Shown here: positions 24,264-33,141 of the stretch, piece after piece
How the letters are laid out: every line of letters begins with the position of its first letter
How positions within the stretch are numbered: the stretch's first letter is position 1
Assembly: GCF_000308515.1 (NCBI RefSeq)
Contig: NZ_BAFV01000039.1
Coordinates: 62,001 to 126,000, forward strand
Direction: 5' to 3'
Length of the DNA: 64,000 nt
From: Nocardia carnea NBRC 14403
GTDB taxonomy: Bacteria; Actinomycetota; Actinomycetes; Mycobacteriales; Mycobacteriaceae
The notes under the pieces: model-generated
Seen by the model: only the letters and a program-made list of their open reading frames with translations
Database searches by the model: none
Told to the model about the DNA's origin: nothing
Made by a program: the position numbers and the translations under genes

Positions 24264-25279
24264 GCACGCACTGGGCCGAGCCCGGCTGCTACCCCGTCGC
24301 CGACGGAATCCACCGTATTCCGCTGCAACTACCGCAGGACGGATTACGCGCGGTGAACGTCTACGCGCTGGAAACCGATACCGGCATCGTCCTGATCGAC
24401 GGGGGCTGGCACCGCCCGGACACTTACCGCGAGCTCACCGCCGGTCTCGCACGGATCGGCCGCTCCCCCGACGATATCCACGATGTCCTGGTCACCCATA
24501 TCCACCGCGACCACTACACCTTCGCGGTGGAACTGCGGCGCCGCCACGGCTGCCGCGTTCATCTCGGCGCCGCCGAATCCGCCGGGCTCGCGGCGATCCG
24601 CGCACTCGGCAACAATGTGCCCACCAGTTCCCTGCGCGAACTACGCCGCGCCGGCGCCACCGGTCTCGCGGCGCGCGCGTACGCCGACAGTATCGGCGAA
24701 CCCTTCGACCTCGCCGACTGGGCAGCCCCCGACCGCTGGCTGCAGCCCGGGACACTCACCCTCGGCGGGTACGAACTCGAAGTCCGCGCCACACCCGGGC
24801 ACACCAAGGGACACTTGGTCTTCCAGGACCGCGCCCGGCGCCTGCTGTTCACCGGCGACCATCTGCTGCCGACCATCACACCCTCCATCGGCTTCGAACT
24901 GGGCACCTGGGAACTCCCGCTGGACAATTTCCTGAACTCGCTCGCGCTGCTCCGCGACGACGATGATCAGACCATGCTGCCCGCCCACGGCCCGGACGGT
25001 GGCAACGCCGGCCGGCGAGCCCGGGACCTACTGGATCACCACGATCGGCGATTCGAGCAGATCCGCACTGCCGTCACCGAACTCGCCCCCTGCACGGGCC
25101 TCGAGGTCGCCCGCGCGCTGACCTGGACGCGCCGGGAGCGCCCGTTCGACACCCTCGATACGTTCAATCAGATGGTGGCCACCTGCGAAACGATGGCACA
25201 CCTCGACGTTCTGGTCGCCCGGAACGTTCTGACCGGCGAAACAGACTCCGGCATCGATATTTTCGCCCCCGCGCACTGA
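24260..25279 (+). CDS. Metallo-beta-lactamase-fold hydrolase
   Basis: A 339-residue MBL-fold enzyme. The metal motif is THIHRDHY, the expected HxHxDH, and further ligands lie in TPGHTKGH, TGDHLL and PAHGPD. A C-terminal helical domain of about 90 residues resembles that of lactonase or thioesterase-like members. It probably hydrolyses a lactone, thioester or ester intermediate of the island. It is co-translated with the EthD protein (ATGA overlap). Confidence 0.85.
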   Translation: MSTHWAEPGCYPVADGIHRIPLQLPQDGLRAVNVYALETDTGIVLIDGGWHRPDTYRELTAGLARIGRSPDDIHDVLVTHIHRDHYTFAVELRRRHGCRVHLGAAESAGLAAIRALGNNVPTSSLRELRRAGATGLAARAYADSIGEPFDLADWAAPDRWLQPGTLTLGGYELEVRATPGHTKGHLVFQDRARRLLFTGDHLLPTITPSIGFELGTWELPLDNFLNSLALLRDDDDQTMLPAHGPDGGNAGRRARDLLDHHDRRFEQIRTAVTELAPCTGLEVARALTWTRRERPFDTLDTFNQMVATCETMAHLDVLVARNVLTGETDSGIDIFAPAH

Positions 25280-25386
25280 CCTCCCGGCGCCTGCCCGACA
25301 GGACCCAGCCCGTCCACGGGCCGGTACCGGCGCGCTACTACCGCCCATGCCGTGGCTGCGGGCCCGGTCGGGATGAACAGACTGCT

Positions 25387-25423
25387 GGGGTTGTCTCCGC
25401 CCTCATCCAGTGGAGACAACCCC
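25387..25423. terminator. Bidirectional terminator hairpin
   Basis: The 12-bp perfect stem GGGGTTGTCTCC / GGAGACAACCCC has a 13-base loop and lies between the convergent MBL and SDR genes. It is the clearest hairpin terminator in the left half of the window. Confidence 0.75.
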
Positions 25424-25436
25424 GGCTTCCGCGCCG

Positions 25437-26201
25437 TCAGGCGCAGGTCCAGCCCCCGTCCACGTAGAGTTCGCTGCCGGTGACGAATGTCGAGTCGTCT
25501 CCGGCCAGGAACGCTACCGCGGCGGCTACTTCCTCGGCCCGGCCGAGCCGGTCCATCGGGGTGTTCGCCAGCATCGCGCGATACCGGTCGGTGCCTTCGT
25601 AGCGTTCGAGCAGTTGTCCGGTTTCGATGAAGCCGGGATGGATCGAGTTGACCCGCACGCCTTTCGCCGCCCAGTGCAGGGCGGCGTTCTTCGTCATGGT
25701 CCGTACCGCGCCCTTGGCGGCCGCGTAGGCGAGACTGTTACCCAATCCGCCGACTGTGCCGAGGATCGAGCAGAGGTTGACGATTGCGCCGCCCCCGCTC
25801 TGCTCGATCAGGGCTCCGGCATGTTTCATACCCAGCCAGGTGCCGGTTTGACTCACCTCGATCACACGGTTGTAGCGGTCGAGGTCTTCGTCGACCACCG
25901 AGGCCAGGCTGCCGATGGCGCCGTTGTTGACCAGGGCGTCCAAGCGCCCGTAGCGGTCGCGCACCGCGCTCACCGTGGCGCCCCATTCTTCTTCGCGGGC
26001 GATATCGAGGGGCCGGGCGAGATGGTTGTCCGGCCGGTCCAGGGTGGCGACGAGATCGGCGCAGGCTGCCTCGCCGAGGTCGGTCACCACCAGCACGGCG
26101 CCTTCGGCGGCGAGGCGGCGCACGATCTCCACTCCGATACCGCCGGTCGCACCGGTCACCAAAACCACCTTGTCGCTCAACCGCGAGGGACCCGTAGCCA
26201 T
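25437..26201 (-). CDS. Short-chain dehydrogenase/reductase
   Basis: A 254-residue SDR with GATGGIG (about residue 19), NNGA instead of NNAG (near residue 90), a Ser in LCSILG and YAAAK. It ends with ELYVDGGWTCA. It is the last gene of the leftward operon that starts with the binding protein at 30970, placed 46 bases after the permease gene. The start at 26201 follows aaagg. Confidence 0.85.
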   Translation of the reverse strand: MATGPSRLSDKVVLVTGATGGIGVEIVRRLAAEGAVLVVTDLGEAACADLVATLDRPDNHLARPLDIAREEEWGATVSAVRDRYGRLDALVNNGAIGSLASVVDEDLDRYNRVIEVSQTGTWLGMKHAGALIEQSGGGAIVNLCSILGTVGGLGNSLAYAAAKGAVRTMTKNAALHWAAKGVRVNSIHPGFIETGQLLERYEGTDRYRAMLANTPMDRLGRAEEVAAAVAFLAGDDSTFVTGSELYVDGGWTCA

Positions 26202-26247
26202 GGCAGGCCTTTCTGTTTCGAGGGAAAGTGTGCGGGCCGGCCGCCGT

Positions 26248-27945
26248 TCACAACTTGTTCAGCACATTCCGGCCGCCGACGAGCATCGCAACACCCACCC
26301 CCACGGTGGTGACCGCGGTCATCAACAGCGCCATCGCGGCCACCAGCGGATAGGAGCCGTTCTGCCACAGATCGAACAACAGCGTGCCCATCACCTGGGT
26401 GGTCGAGGCGCGCACCAGCAGCGAAGCGGCGAATTCGTGCGTCAGCAGGATGAACATCAGGGCGACGGCGCTGAGGATGGTGGGCCGCATCAACGGCAGC
26501 ATCACCCGCAGATTCGTCACCAGCGGCGACGCGCCACTGGTCGCCGACGCCTCGCTGTAGGTGTTGCCGAGCGAGAGCATGGCGGTCATCTGCATCCGGG
26601 TCGCGTACGGCAGCATCAGCACGATATAGACCAGGATGATCACGGCCTGGGTGCCGTACAGGATGAGCGGCGGCTCGGTATAGGTGAGCAGAAAGCCGAC
26701 ACCGAAGATGACCGCCGGAATGCCCAGGGGCAGCGCGGTGATCAGATCGGCCAGCAGCGCCATGATTTTGAACTGCCGGCCGCGGACCAGCAGGGTGGCC
26801 ATCAGGTAGCCCAGCGGTACGCAGATCAGCACGGCGGCCAGCGAGGTCGACACACTGGTGAGTACGGAGCTCACGATGGCGCTGTCGGCGGCCAGGGCAC
26901 GGAAGTTGTCCAGCGTGAGCAGATCCCAGGACAGCGACCCGGACCAGTACGGGGTCAGCGCGACGATGATCAGTCCGATCAGTGGGATGATCAGCGCCAA
27001 CAGGGCGTACACCACAATGGTCACCGTGGCCCACAGCGAGCGGCCCCCGGCCGGAGCGAAGGATTTCCCGCCATGGGTGACGAAGCGGGATTGGTTGCCC
27101 AGCAGACCTTTCTGGATCAGCACCAGCACCAACCCGAAGATCACCAGTGGTGAACCGGCGGCGGCCGCCGCGGCGAAATCCGACGGTGATTCCGAGACCC
27201 GCCGATACATCTCGGTCGTCAGCACTTTCACGCCGTAGTTCTGGCCGAGCAGCAGCGGGCCGGTGAACTGGCCGAGCCCGAGCAGCAGCGCGATACCGCC
27301 GCCGTAGATCAGTGACGGCCGCAGCAGCGGCAGGACGACCCGGAAGAACACTCCGACGGTGGAGGATCCGCTGACCTGCGCGGCCTCCAGATGTTCGGCA
27401 CCGATGTTCTGCATGCCGGCGCTGACGAACAGGTACACGAACGAGGTGAGCCCGAAACCGGTCAGGATGATGATCCACGGCACGGTGTACACGTCGATCG
27501 GCCCGGAATCCGTGCCGCTCCACCAGGGCAGCTTCCGGAGCAGAACGTTCAGGTAGCCCGGCCCGGGTGAGAGCAGGAATGCCCAGCCCACGATGTTGGC
27601 GACCGCGGGCATCACGATCGGCAGGATCGGGATGATCCGCAGGAACCCGAATCGTTGCGGCAGCCGGCTCGCCGCGAACGCGAGCAGCGTGCCGAGCACC
27701 ATGGCGATCACCAGCGACCCCAGCGCGAGCGCGATGGTGGTCCCGATGGTTTCGCCGATATCGAAGCGGGTGTACTGCGCCCGGTAACCGCGGGCACCGT
27801 CCTCGAAGGCCAGCGACTGCAACCGGATCATCGGCAGCACCACGAGATATGCCAGCACGGCCAGCAGGGCGAAATACCCGAGCCGGGTCCGCCATTGCGC
27901 CGGTATGGCGAAGGTGCGGTTCACGGCGGTGGTGACGGTGGCCAT
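26248..27945 (-). CDS. ABC transporter permease, fused double domain (FbpB/PotBC type)
   Basis: A 565-residue membrane protein with about 12 transmembrane segments in two halves. Each half has an EAA-type loop (EHLEAAQVSGSSTVGVFFRVVLP in part, and YSEASATSGASPLV with LPLMRP). Fused permeases of this kind serve type-2 binding proteins for ferric iron, thiamine, aminophosphonates or organic acids. Its start overlaps the stop of the ATPase gene by one base. Because it sits in a catabolic regulon, I favour an organic substrate over iron. Confidence 0.88.
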   Translation of the reverse strand: MATVTTAVNRTFAIPAQWRTRLGYFALLAVLAYLVVLPMIRLQSLAFEDGARGYRAQYTRFDIGETIGTTIALALGSLVIAMVLGTLLAFAASRLPQRFGFLRIIPILPIVMPAVANIVGWAFLLSPGPGYLNVLLRKLPWWSGTDSGPIDVYTVPWIIILTGFGLTSFVYLFVSAGMQNIGAEHLEAAQVSGSSTVGVFFRVVLPLLRPSLIYGGGIALLLGLGQFTGPLLLGQNYGVKVLTTEMYRRVSESPSDFAAAAAAGSPLVIFGLVLVLIQKGLLGNQSRFVTHGGKSFAPAGGRSLWATVTIVVYALLALIIPLIGLIIVALTPYWSGSLSWDLLTLDNFRALAADSAIVSSVLTSVSTSLAAVLICVPLGYLMATLLVRGRQFKIMALLADLITALPLGIPAVIFGVGFLLTYTEPPLILYGTQAVIILVYIVLMLPYATRMQMTAMLSLGNTYSEASATSGASPLVTNLRVMLPLMRPTILSAVALMFILLTHEFAASLLVRASTTQVMGTLLFDLWQNGSYPLVAAMALLMTAVTTVGVGVAMLVGGRNVLNKL

Positions 27946-29108
27946 CAGGCATGACCTCCCGCGCTCACGGCAACGGGTTCCTGGGCGGCGGCGGGCTCGT
28001 CCCCCGGAATCGCGAAGACCCGCAGGCTCGCCGGGGAGAAGCTCACGACCAGCGGCGCACCCGGGCGGCTGCCACGCAGGGCCGCACTGTGCTGGGCGGC
28101 CGGTGCCCGCAGGATCAGTTGCTCACCACCGGTTTCGACGGTGACATCGAAGTACCGCCCACCGTATTCGTAGGTCACCAGTTCGGCGTGCAGGGCGACA
28201 TTGCCCAGCGGCACCTCATCGGCCCCGGCGTGTAACAGCACATCGTCGGGCCGTAGCCGGGCCACCGCGGTGGTGTGCCGGTCGGCGGAATCGCGGACCA
28301 CGGCATGGGTGAGGTCGATCGGGTCGCCGGCGGAGGTCTCCCAGCCGTCGTGTCCACGCCGCAGCGATAATTTGTTGCTCATCCCGATGAAGGCGGCGAC
28401 ATAGTCCGATACCGGGTTCTCGAAGACCTGTTCGGGCGCGTCGTACTGTTCGATTTTGCCGGCCTTCATGATGGCGAGCCGGTCGCCGAGGGCGAAGGCC
28501 TCGGACTGGTCATGCGTGACGAATACCGCCGTGAACCCGAGCTTCTGATGCAGCTGGTGGATCTGTGTGCGCACCTGATCGCGTAACCGCGCGTCGAGAT
28601 TGCTCAGTGGTTCGTCGAACAACACCAGATCGGGCCGCGCCACCAGACCGCGGGCCACAGCCACGCGCTGTTGCTGCCCGCCGCTGAGTTGCGACGGATA
28701 CCGGTCGAGCAACTGCCCGCAGTCGACCATATCGGCGGCGGCCTCCACTGCGCCCTCGGCGAGGGCTTCCTTCATCTTCCGCACCTTCAGCGGGTAGCGG
28801 ATGTTGTTGCGGACGGTCATATGCGGCCACAGCGCGTACGACTGGAACACCATCCCGATATTGCGTTTGTGCGCGGGCATATTCAGCCGTGCGTCGGCGT
28901 CGAAAACGGGCCGGTCCTTGAATGCGATCGCACCGCCCTGGGGTGTTTCCAACCCGGCGAGACAACGCAGCGTCGTGGTTTTCCCGCACCCGCTCGGACC
29001 GAGCAGCACCAGGAATTCGCCCTCCTCGATGGTGAGGTCGAGCCGGTCGACGACAACGTTGCTGCCATAGGTCTTGGTCAGGCCGGAAACGGTGAATTGC
29101 GACGTCAT
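27945..29108 (-). CDS. ABC transporter ATP-binding protein (PotA/FbpC type)
   Basis: A 387-residue ATPase. Walker A is GPSGCGKTTT (about residue 36), the Q-loop is VFQSYALWPHM, the signature is LSGGQQQRVAVARG, Walker B is LVLFDEPLSNLD and the H-loop is THDQSEA. A C-terminal TOBE-type regulatory domain follows. It energises the fused permease encoded next. The ATG at 29108 is chosen because the protein then starts just before the first strand and the gene lies one base after the SDR stop. Confidence 0.9.
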   Translation of the reverse strand: MTSQFTVSGLTKTYGSNVVVDRLDLTIEEGEFLVLLGPSGCGKTTTLRCLAGLETPQGGAIAFKDRPVFDADARLNMPAHKRNIGMVFQSYALWPHMTVRNNIRYPLKVRKMKEALAEGAVEAAADMVDCGQLLDRYPSQLSGGQQQRVAVARGLVARPDLVLFDEPLSNLDARLRDQVRTQIHQLHQKLGFTAVFVTHDQSEAFALGDRLAIMKAGKIEQYDAPEQVFENPVSDYVAAFIGMSNKLSLRRGHDGWETSAGDPIDLTHAVVRDSADRHTTAVARLRPDDVLLHAGADEVPLGNVALHAELVTYEYGGRYFDVTVETGGEQLILRAPAAQHSAALRGSRPGAPLVVSFSPASLRVFAIPGDEPAAAQEPVAVSAGGHA

Positions 29109-29109
29109 C

Positions 29110-29892
29110 TCATGCCTTCTGGGTCGATAGTTTCGGAGTGCGGACGCCGGCGGCGGTTCCGCCGTCGACGAGAAGATCGGTTCCGGTGACATAGCTGCTC
29201 TCGGCGCCGGCCAGAAAAGCGATCACCGAGGCCACTTCGGCGGGGGCGCCGCGGCGCTGCATCGGAATACTGCGGATATATGCCGCTACGTCGTCGGCGG
29301 CGAAACCGGGGGCCGCGGTGATCTCGGTGGTGATACTGCCGGGGCATACCGAATTCACCCGGATGCCCTTTTCGGCCAGTTCCAGTGCGGCGACCTTGGT
29401 CAGCGCGCGCACACCGAATTTGGCGGCGCCGTACGCGCCGAGTTCGGCGGTGGCGAGCACACCGCGTAGCGAGGAGATATTCACGACCGACCCGCCCTCG
29501 GTCATCGCCGCGGCCGCGGTTCGCAATCCGAGGAATGTCCCGACCAGATGCTGGTCGATCATCCGGCGGAACTCGTCGAGCGTGGTCTGCGCCAACGTCG
29601 CTTTCATAGCAGTCCCAGCACTGTTGACCAGCACATTCATCCGATGCCCGGACTGCCGCATTGCGTCGGTCACCGCGTACCAGGCGGTTTCGTCGGTGAC
29701 GTCGAGGTGACGGTAGTGGGCGCGTGGGCCCAGCGCCCGCGCCCGTTCCCGGCCGGCGATATCGTCGATATCGGTGAGGTAGACCGTCGCGCCCTTCGCG
29801 GCGAACAGTTCGGCGGTTGCCCCGCCTATCCCCCCGGATGCCCCGGTCACCAGTACGTGGGTGCCGTGCCAGGGCTCGGCCGTATCGTCCAT
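29110..29892 (-). CDS. Short-chain dehydrogenase/reductase
   Basis: A 260-residue SDR with GASGGIGG (about residue 17), NSAG near residue 94, ISSLRGV and YGAAK. It lies inside a transport operon between the binding protein and ATPase genes, so import and first oxidation or reduction are probably expressed together. The start at 29892 follows aaggatagg. The ending LLVDGG is normal; a 14-residue tail follows. Confidence 0.85.
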   Translation of the reverse strand: MDDTAEPWHGTHVLVTGASGGIGGATAELFAAKGATVYLTDIDDIAGRERARALGPRAHYRHLDVTDETAWYAVTDAMRQSGHRMNVLVNSAGTAMKATLAQTTLDEFRRMIDQHLVGTFLGLRTAAAAMTEGGSVVNISSLRGVLATAELGAYGAAKFGVRALTKVAALELAEKGIRVNSVCPGSITTEITAAPGFAADDVAAYIRSIPMQRRGAPAEVASVIAFLAGAESSYVTGTDLLVDGGTAAGVRTPKLSTQKA

Positions 29893-29932
29893 GCCTATCC
29901 TTCGTCGATGTATCGGGAACGGTGGAGCCGGA

Positions 29933-30970
29933 TCAGCTCTGGAAACGCCGGGCCCATTCCTGGGAGTACTGCGCAACCTTGTCGGGTGTCAGGTCACGGG
30001 TGTCGGGCACGGCGATATCCTGCGCCCGCACAACGGCACCCGGGATATCCGGTAGCGCCGCGGCGTACCCGTCGTTGAGCGCTGTCTGCCCCTCGCGAGT
30101 CGCCAGGAAATCGACGAGCACCTGAGCGGCGTTCGGATGCGGCGCAACACTCACCACGTGGCTGTACCAGGGTGTTCCCCACGGCTGCGACGGAAGGGAC
30201 CAGCCGACCGGAGCACCCGCAGCCACTTCGGTCACCAGCGGCTGCACCGACGGGGTCACCGCGATTTCACCCGAGGTGAGGGCCTGTGCGATACCGAGTG
30301 CGCTCGGATATATCCGAGGTTTCAACTCGGCCATCCGCTCCCAGTAGTCGGCGCCGTAGGTGTCGGCGTAATACCGATAGAGATCGACATACGACGCGAT
30401 ACCGGTGGGATTGACGATGCCGATCTTGCCGGTGTACTTCGGGTCGAGGATATCGCGCGGTGAGGTCAGGCCGGCGGGCACTGCTTCGGTGTTCCAGCCC
30501 AGGGCGAACACGGCCGCGCTGCTGAGCGCGAATCGGTTCTCCAGCACGCTGGTCTCCGGTCGATATTCTGGTGCCCGAATATTCGGACCGATCAGTTCGG
30601 TCGAATAGTTTCCCGATTGGGCGGCATTGGTGATCCATGTGGCGTCGGTGAGCATATGGACGTCCGCGGTACCGCGCCCGGTCCGGTTCTCGGTTTCCAC
30701 GCGGGGATTGATATCGGCGTCGGTGCCCCGGACGAATTCGAGTTCGATGCGGGGATACGCCGTTTCGAAGGCCATTTCCAGCTGCTCGAGATTGGCCGGT
30801 TTCTGGCTCGAGTAGAGCAGGACGCTGCCTTCGTTCTCGGCGGCGGCGACCACTTCGGCCCAGGCTCCCGAGACCGGGGCCGTGGTTCCGGGGCTCGCGC
30901 CACAGGCGGTGAGGAAGGAGGTGACAGCGAGGGCCGCGACGGCGGCCGTGGCCTGGAACAGCAACTTCAT
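29933..30970 (-). CDS. Type-2 extracellular solute-binding lipoprotein (Fbp-like)
   Basis: A 345-residue binding protein. A signal peptide ends in the lipobox LTAC at about residue 22. The mature part starts with GSVLLYSSQK, the hallmark of the ferric/aminophosphonate-like family, and holds the ligand region SYVDLYRYYADTYG. It is a paralogue of the protein encoded at 33142: both share PVSG-W-E-VAAA near the N-terminus. It is first in the leftward transport operon behind operator f. A GTG at 30985 is the alternative start; ribosome signals are weak for both. Confidence 0.85.
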   Translation of the reverse strand: MKLLFQATAAVAALAVTSFLTACGASPGTTAPVSGAWAEVVAAAENEGSVLLYSSQKPANLEQLEMAFETAYPRIELEFVRGTDADINPRVETENRTGRGTADVHMLTDATWITNAAQSGNYSTELIGPNIRAPEYRPETSVLENRFALSSAAVFALGWNTEAVPAGLTSPRDILDPKYTGKIGIVNPTGIASYVDLYRYYADTYGADYWERMAELKPRIYPSALGIAQALTSGEIAVTPSVQPLVTEVAAGAPVGWSLPSQPWGTPWYSHVVSVAPHPNAAQVLVDFLATREGQTALNDGYAAALPDIPGAVVRAQDIAVPDTRDLTPDKVAQYSQEWARRFQS

Positions 30971-30997
30971 AGTGCGAATACCCACATCCCGCAGAAC

Positions 30998-31015
30998 TGA
31001 ACTGATGTCAGTTTG
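30998..31015. promoter_or_regulatory. Island operator site f
   Basis: TGAACTGATGTCAGTTTG has well-kept left (TGAACTGA) and inner right (TCAGTT) arms with a TG centre. It lies 28 bases before the leftward binding-protein start and 49 bases from site g, so the two flank the divergent promoters. Confidence 0.55.
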
Positions 31016-31063
31016 AAACTATGCCATACCCATTGTGGTGTCAATCACCTTGTGGCAATAATA

Positions 31064-31081
31064 TGAAGTGAATCCAGTTCA
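31064..31081. promoter_or_regulatory. Island operator site g
   Basis: TGAAGTGAATCCAGTTCA is an exact copy of site c. Its last base is the first base of the aaggagg ribosome site of the next gene. Confidence 0.7.
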
Positions 31082-31092
31082 AGGAGGAACTC

Positions 31093-33036
31093 TTGGTCTC
31101 CCCTCGCCTGTCGACCCCGCTGCGGATAGGCGGCCTCGAGCTGCGTAATCGCCTGGTCGCGACCGCGCACGGCTCCGGCGTAGTCAGCGCCGGAGCCGCT
31201 CAGCCAGGCGACGACGACTACTGGCGACGCTGCGCGGCCGGAGGTGCGGCCATGGTGATCGCGGGCGGAACGGTGGTCGGATCGGACTCCGGCAACCGGA
31301 CAGGAAACATCACCGACGCCTCGCTACCCGATGCCGTCCCGGGTCTGCGCCGGCGCGCACGGGCGATCGCCGAAGGCGGCGCGATACCGGCCTGCCAGCT
31401 CGTCCATCTGGGACGCGAAACCTTGGGCGCCGAGATCTGGGAACATCCGATCGCGCCGTCGGCGGTCCGGTCACCGCGCGAACCGGTCCGCGCACGGGTA
31501 CTGTCGGACAGCGATATCGACCGGGTGATCACCGATTTCGTCCGCAGTTCCCGCCACGCCGCCGAGGCAGGTTTCGCCGCCGTGGAACTGCACGCCGCCC
31601 ACGGATATCTGCTGGCGCAATTCCTCTCCCCGATCACGAATCTCCGGGCCGATGCCACGACTTCCGCCGGCCGGGTCGCAATCCTGCACCGGATACACGC
31701 CGCGATCACCGAATCCTGCCCCGGACTCGTTGTCGGCGTGCGACTTTCGCTCGACGGCGCCGAGGAAGCGGGACTGGATAGCGATGGCCTCTGCGAACTG
31801 CTACCGCTGCTGGACATGTTCGGGTATGTCAATGTCACGGCGGGCGTGCGCACCACCTACGTCCGCGATATGGCCACCGCCGAGCCGCCGCTGCTCCCGC
31901 TACTGGACCGGCTGCGCGCGGCGACCACCCGCCCGCTGCTGGTATCCCAGGCGTTCCGGTCGCGGCCGGAGATCGAAGGCGCCCTCGCCGCCGGCGCGGA
32001 CCTGGTCGGGATGGCGCGACCCTTCATCGCCGACCCGGATATCGCGGCGAAACTCCTGCGTGGCGAGGACTCCCGGATACGGCCCTGTGTGTCCTGTAAC
32101 GAAGATTGCCGTTCGTTCACCCCCGTATTGCTGTGCACGGTGAACCCGGTCTTGGCGCCGCCCGGCCACTCGGCCCGCCCGGCGCGGCCCATGCGCTTCG
32201 GCCGGCCGCGCGACCGAGCGGGCCGGGTCGCCGTCGTCGGCTCCGGACCGGCGGGCCTGGAAGCCGCCCTCCGGCTGACACCGTCGCACGATGTCACACT
32301 CTTCGACGCGAAGTTTCGGATCGGCGGCCAGCTGCGCACTGCCGCGCAGGCACCGAACCGGGCGGGCTGGATGGCACTGTTGCGCTACTACCAGGACAAC
32401 CTGGACGGTGTCCGGACGGAACTGGGACACCGGGTGGCTCCGGCGGACCTCGCCGATTTCGACGAGGTCATCGTGGCGACCGGCGCCACCGAAACCGAAA
32501 CTCCCCGCGCCGTGACGACCACCTCGATCCTGACCGATCCGCGGCAGATCCGGCCCGGTAACCACGTGGTAGTGGTCGACGACGGGTTCGGTTACTGGCC
32601 CGCCCTCGGCGCCGTGGAAGCGGCGCTGACCGTAGGTGCCTGCCGGGTCACCGTGCTCGTCCCCGGCCCGGCGATCGCGGCGGGGGTACCGGCGGAAAGC
32701 CGGGTGCAATTGCTGCGCCGGCTGGCGGGCCGCCCGGTGGATTTCGTCGTCCAGGCCGCGTCGGTCGAGGTGCACGACGGCGGACCGGGCACCGTCGTGG
32801 GCTACCGCAACGCGTTGTCGGGTGAGTTGCGCAAGCTGGCCTGCGATCGAGTGGTCGTCACGGGTGAACGGATCGCCACCGACTGGCGGCCCTTTCCGGA
32901 GCGACTGCCGCAGACAAGGGTGCAGGTCATCGGTGACGCCCTCGTCCCCCGGCGGGTGTCCCACGCCGTCGCCGAAGGTTACGCGGCCGCGGAAACGATT
33001 CTCGGCAGCGTGGGAGTGCCCGTACAAGTCGGGTGA
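31093..33036 (+). CDS. OYE-type NADH:flavin oxidoreductase with FAD/NAD domain (2,4-dienoyl-CoA reductase/BaiCD-like)
   Basis: A 647-residue multidomain flavoenzyme. Residues 1-360 form an FMN-binding TIM barrel (ELHAAHGYLLAQFLSP). A 4Fe-4S motif follows (CVSCNEDC with a later Cys in LLCTVNP), then an FAD domain (VVGSGPAGLEAALRL) and a second nucleotide-binding fold. Homologues reduce C=C bonds conjugated to a carbonyl, as in 2,4-dienoyl-CoA reductase, or dehydrogenate bile-acid enones. The start is TTG at 31093, backed by aaggagg five bases upstream. No ATG or GTG fits. It is first in the rightward operon behind operator g. Confidence 0.87.
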   Translation: MVSPRLSTPLRIGGLELRNRLVATAHGSGVVSAGAAQPGDDDYWRRCAAGGAAMVIAGGTVVGSDSGNRTGNITDASLPDAVPGLRRRARAIAEGGAIPACQLVHLGRETLGAEIWEHPIAPSAVRSPREPVRARVLSDSDIDRVITDFVRSSRHAAEAGFAAVELHAAHGYLLAQFLSPITNLRADATTSAGRVAILHRIHAAITESCPGLVVGVRLSLDGAEEAGLDSDGLCELLPLLDMFGYVNVTAGVRTTYVRDMATAEPPLLPLLDRLRAATTRPLLVSQAFRSRPEIEGALAAGADLVGMARPFIADPDIAAKLLRGEDSRIRPCVSCNEDCRSFTPVLLCTVNPVLAPPGHSARPARPMRFGRPRDRAGRVAVVGSGPAGLEAALRLTPSHDVTLFDAKFRIGGQLRTAAQAPNRAGWMALLRYYQDNLDGVRTELGHRVAPADLADFDEVIVATGATETETPRAVTTTSILTDPRQIRPGNHVVVVDDGFGYWPALGAVEAALTVGACRVTVLVPGPAIAAGVPAESRVQLLRRLAGRPVDFVVQAASVEVHDGGPGTVVGYRNALSGELRKLACDRVVVTGERIATDWRPFPERLPQTRVQVIGDALVPRRVSHAVAEGYAAAETILGSVGVPVQVG

Positions 33037-33141
33037 CCGGCGCCCCCACAGAACTGCGCCGGCCACCGGCGTGATCGGCGGGCAGGCCCGGATGTCTCAG
33101 ATCGGGCGCGGGCCGTTCGCCACGGAAAGGATGAGGTAAGT

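Noticed and set aside
26177-27952. A 591-codon open frame on the minus strand, overlapping the permease in another frame
   Set aside because: The product is Arg/Gly/Pro-rich without membrane pattern or motifs. The alternative frame gives a perfect ABC permease, so this is a GC-bias shadow.
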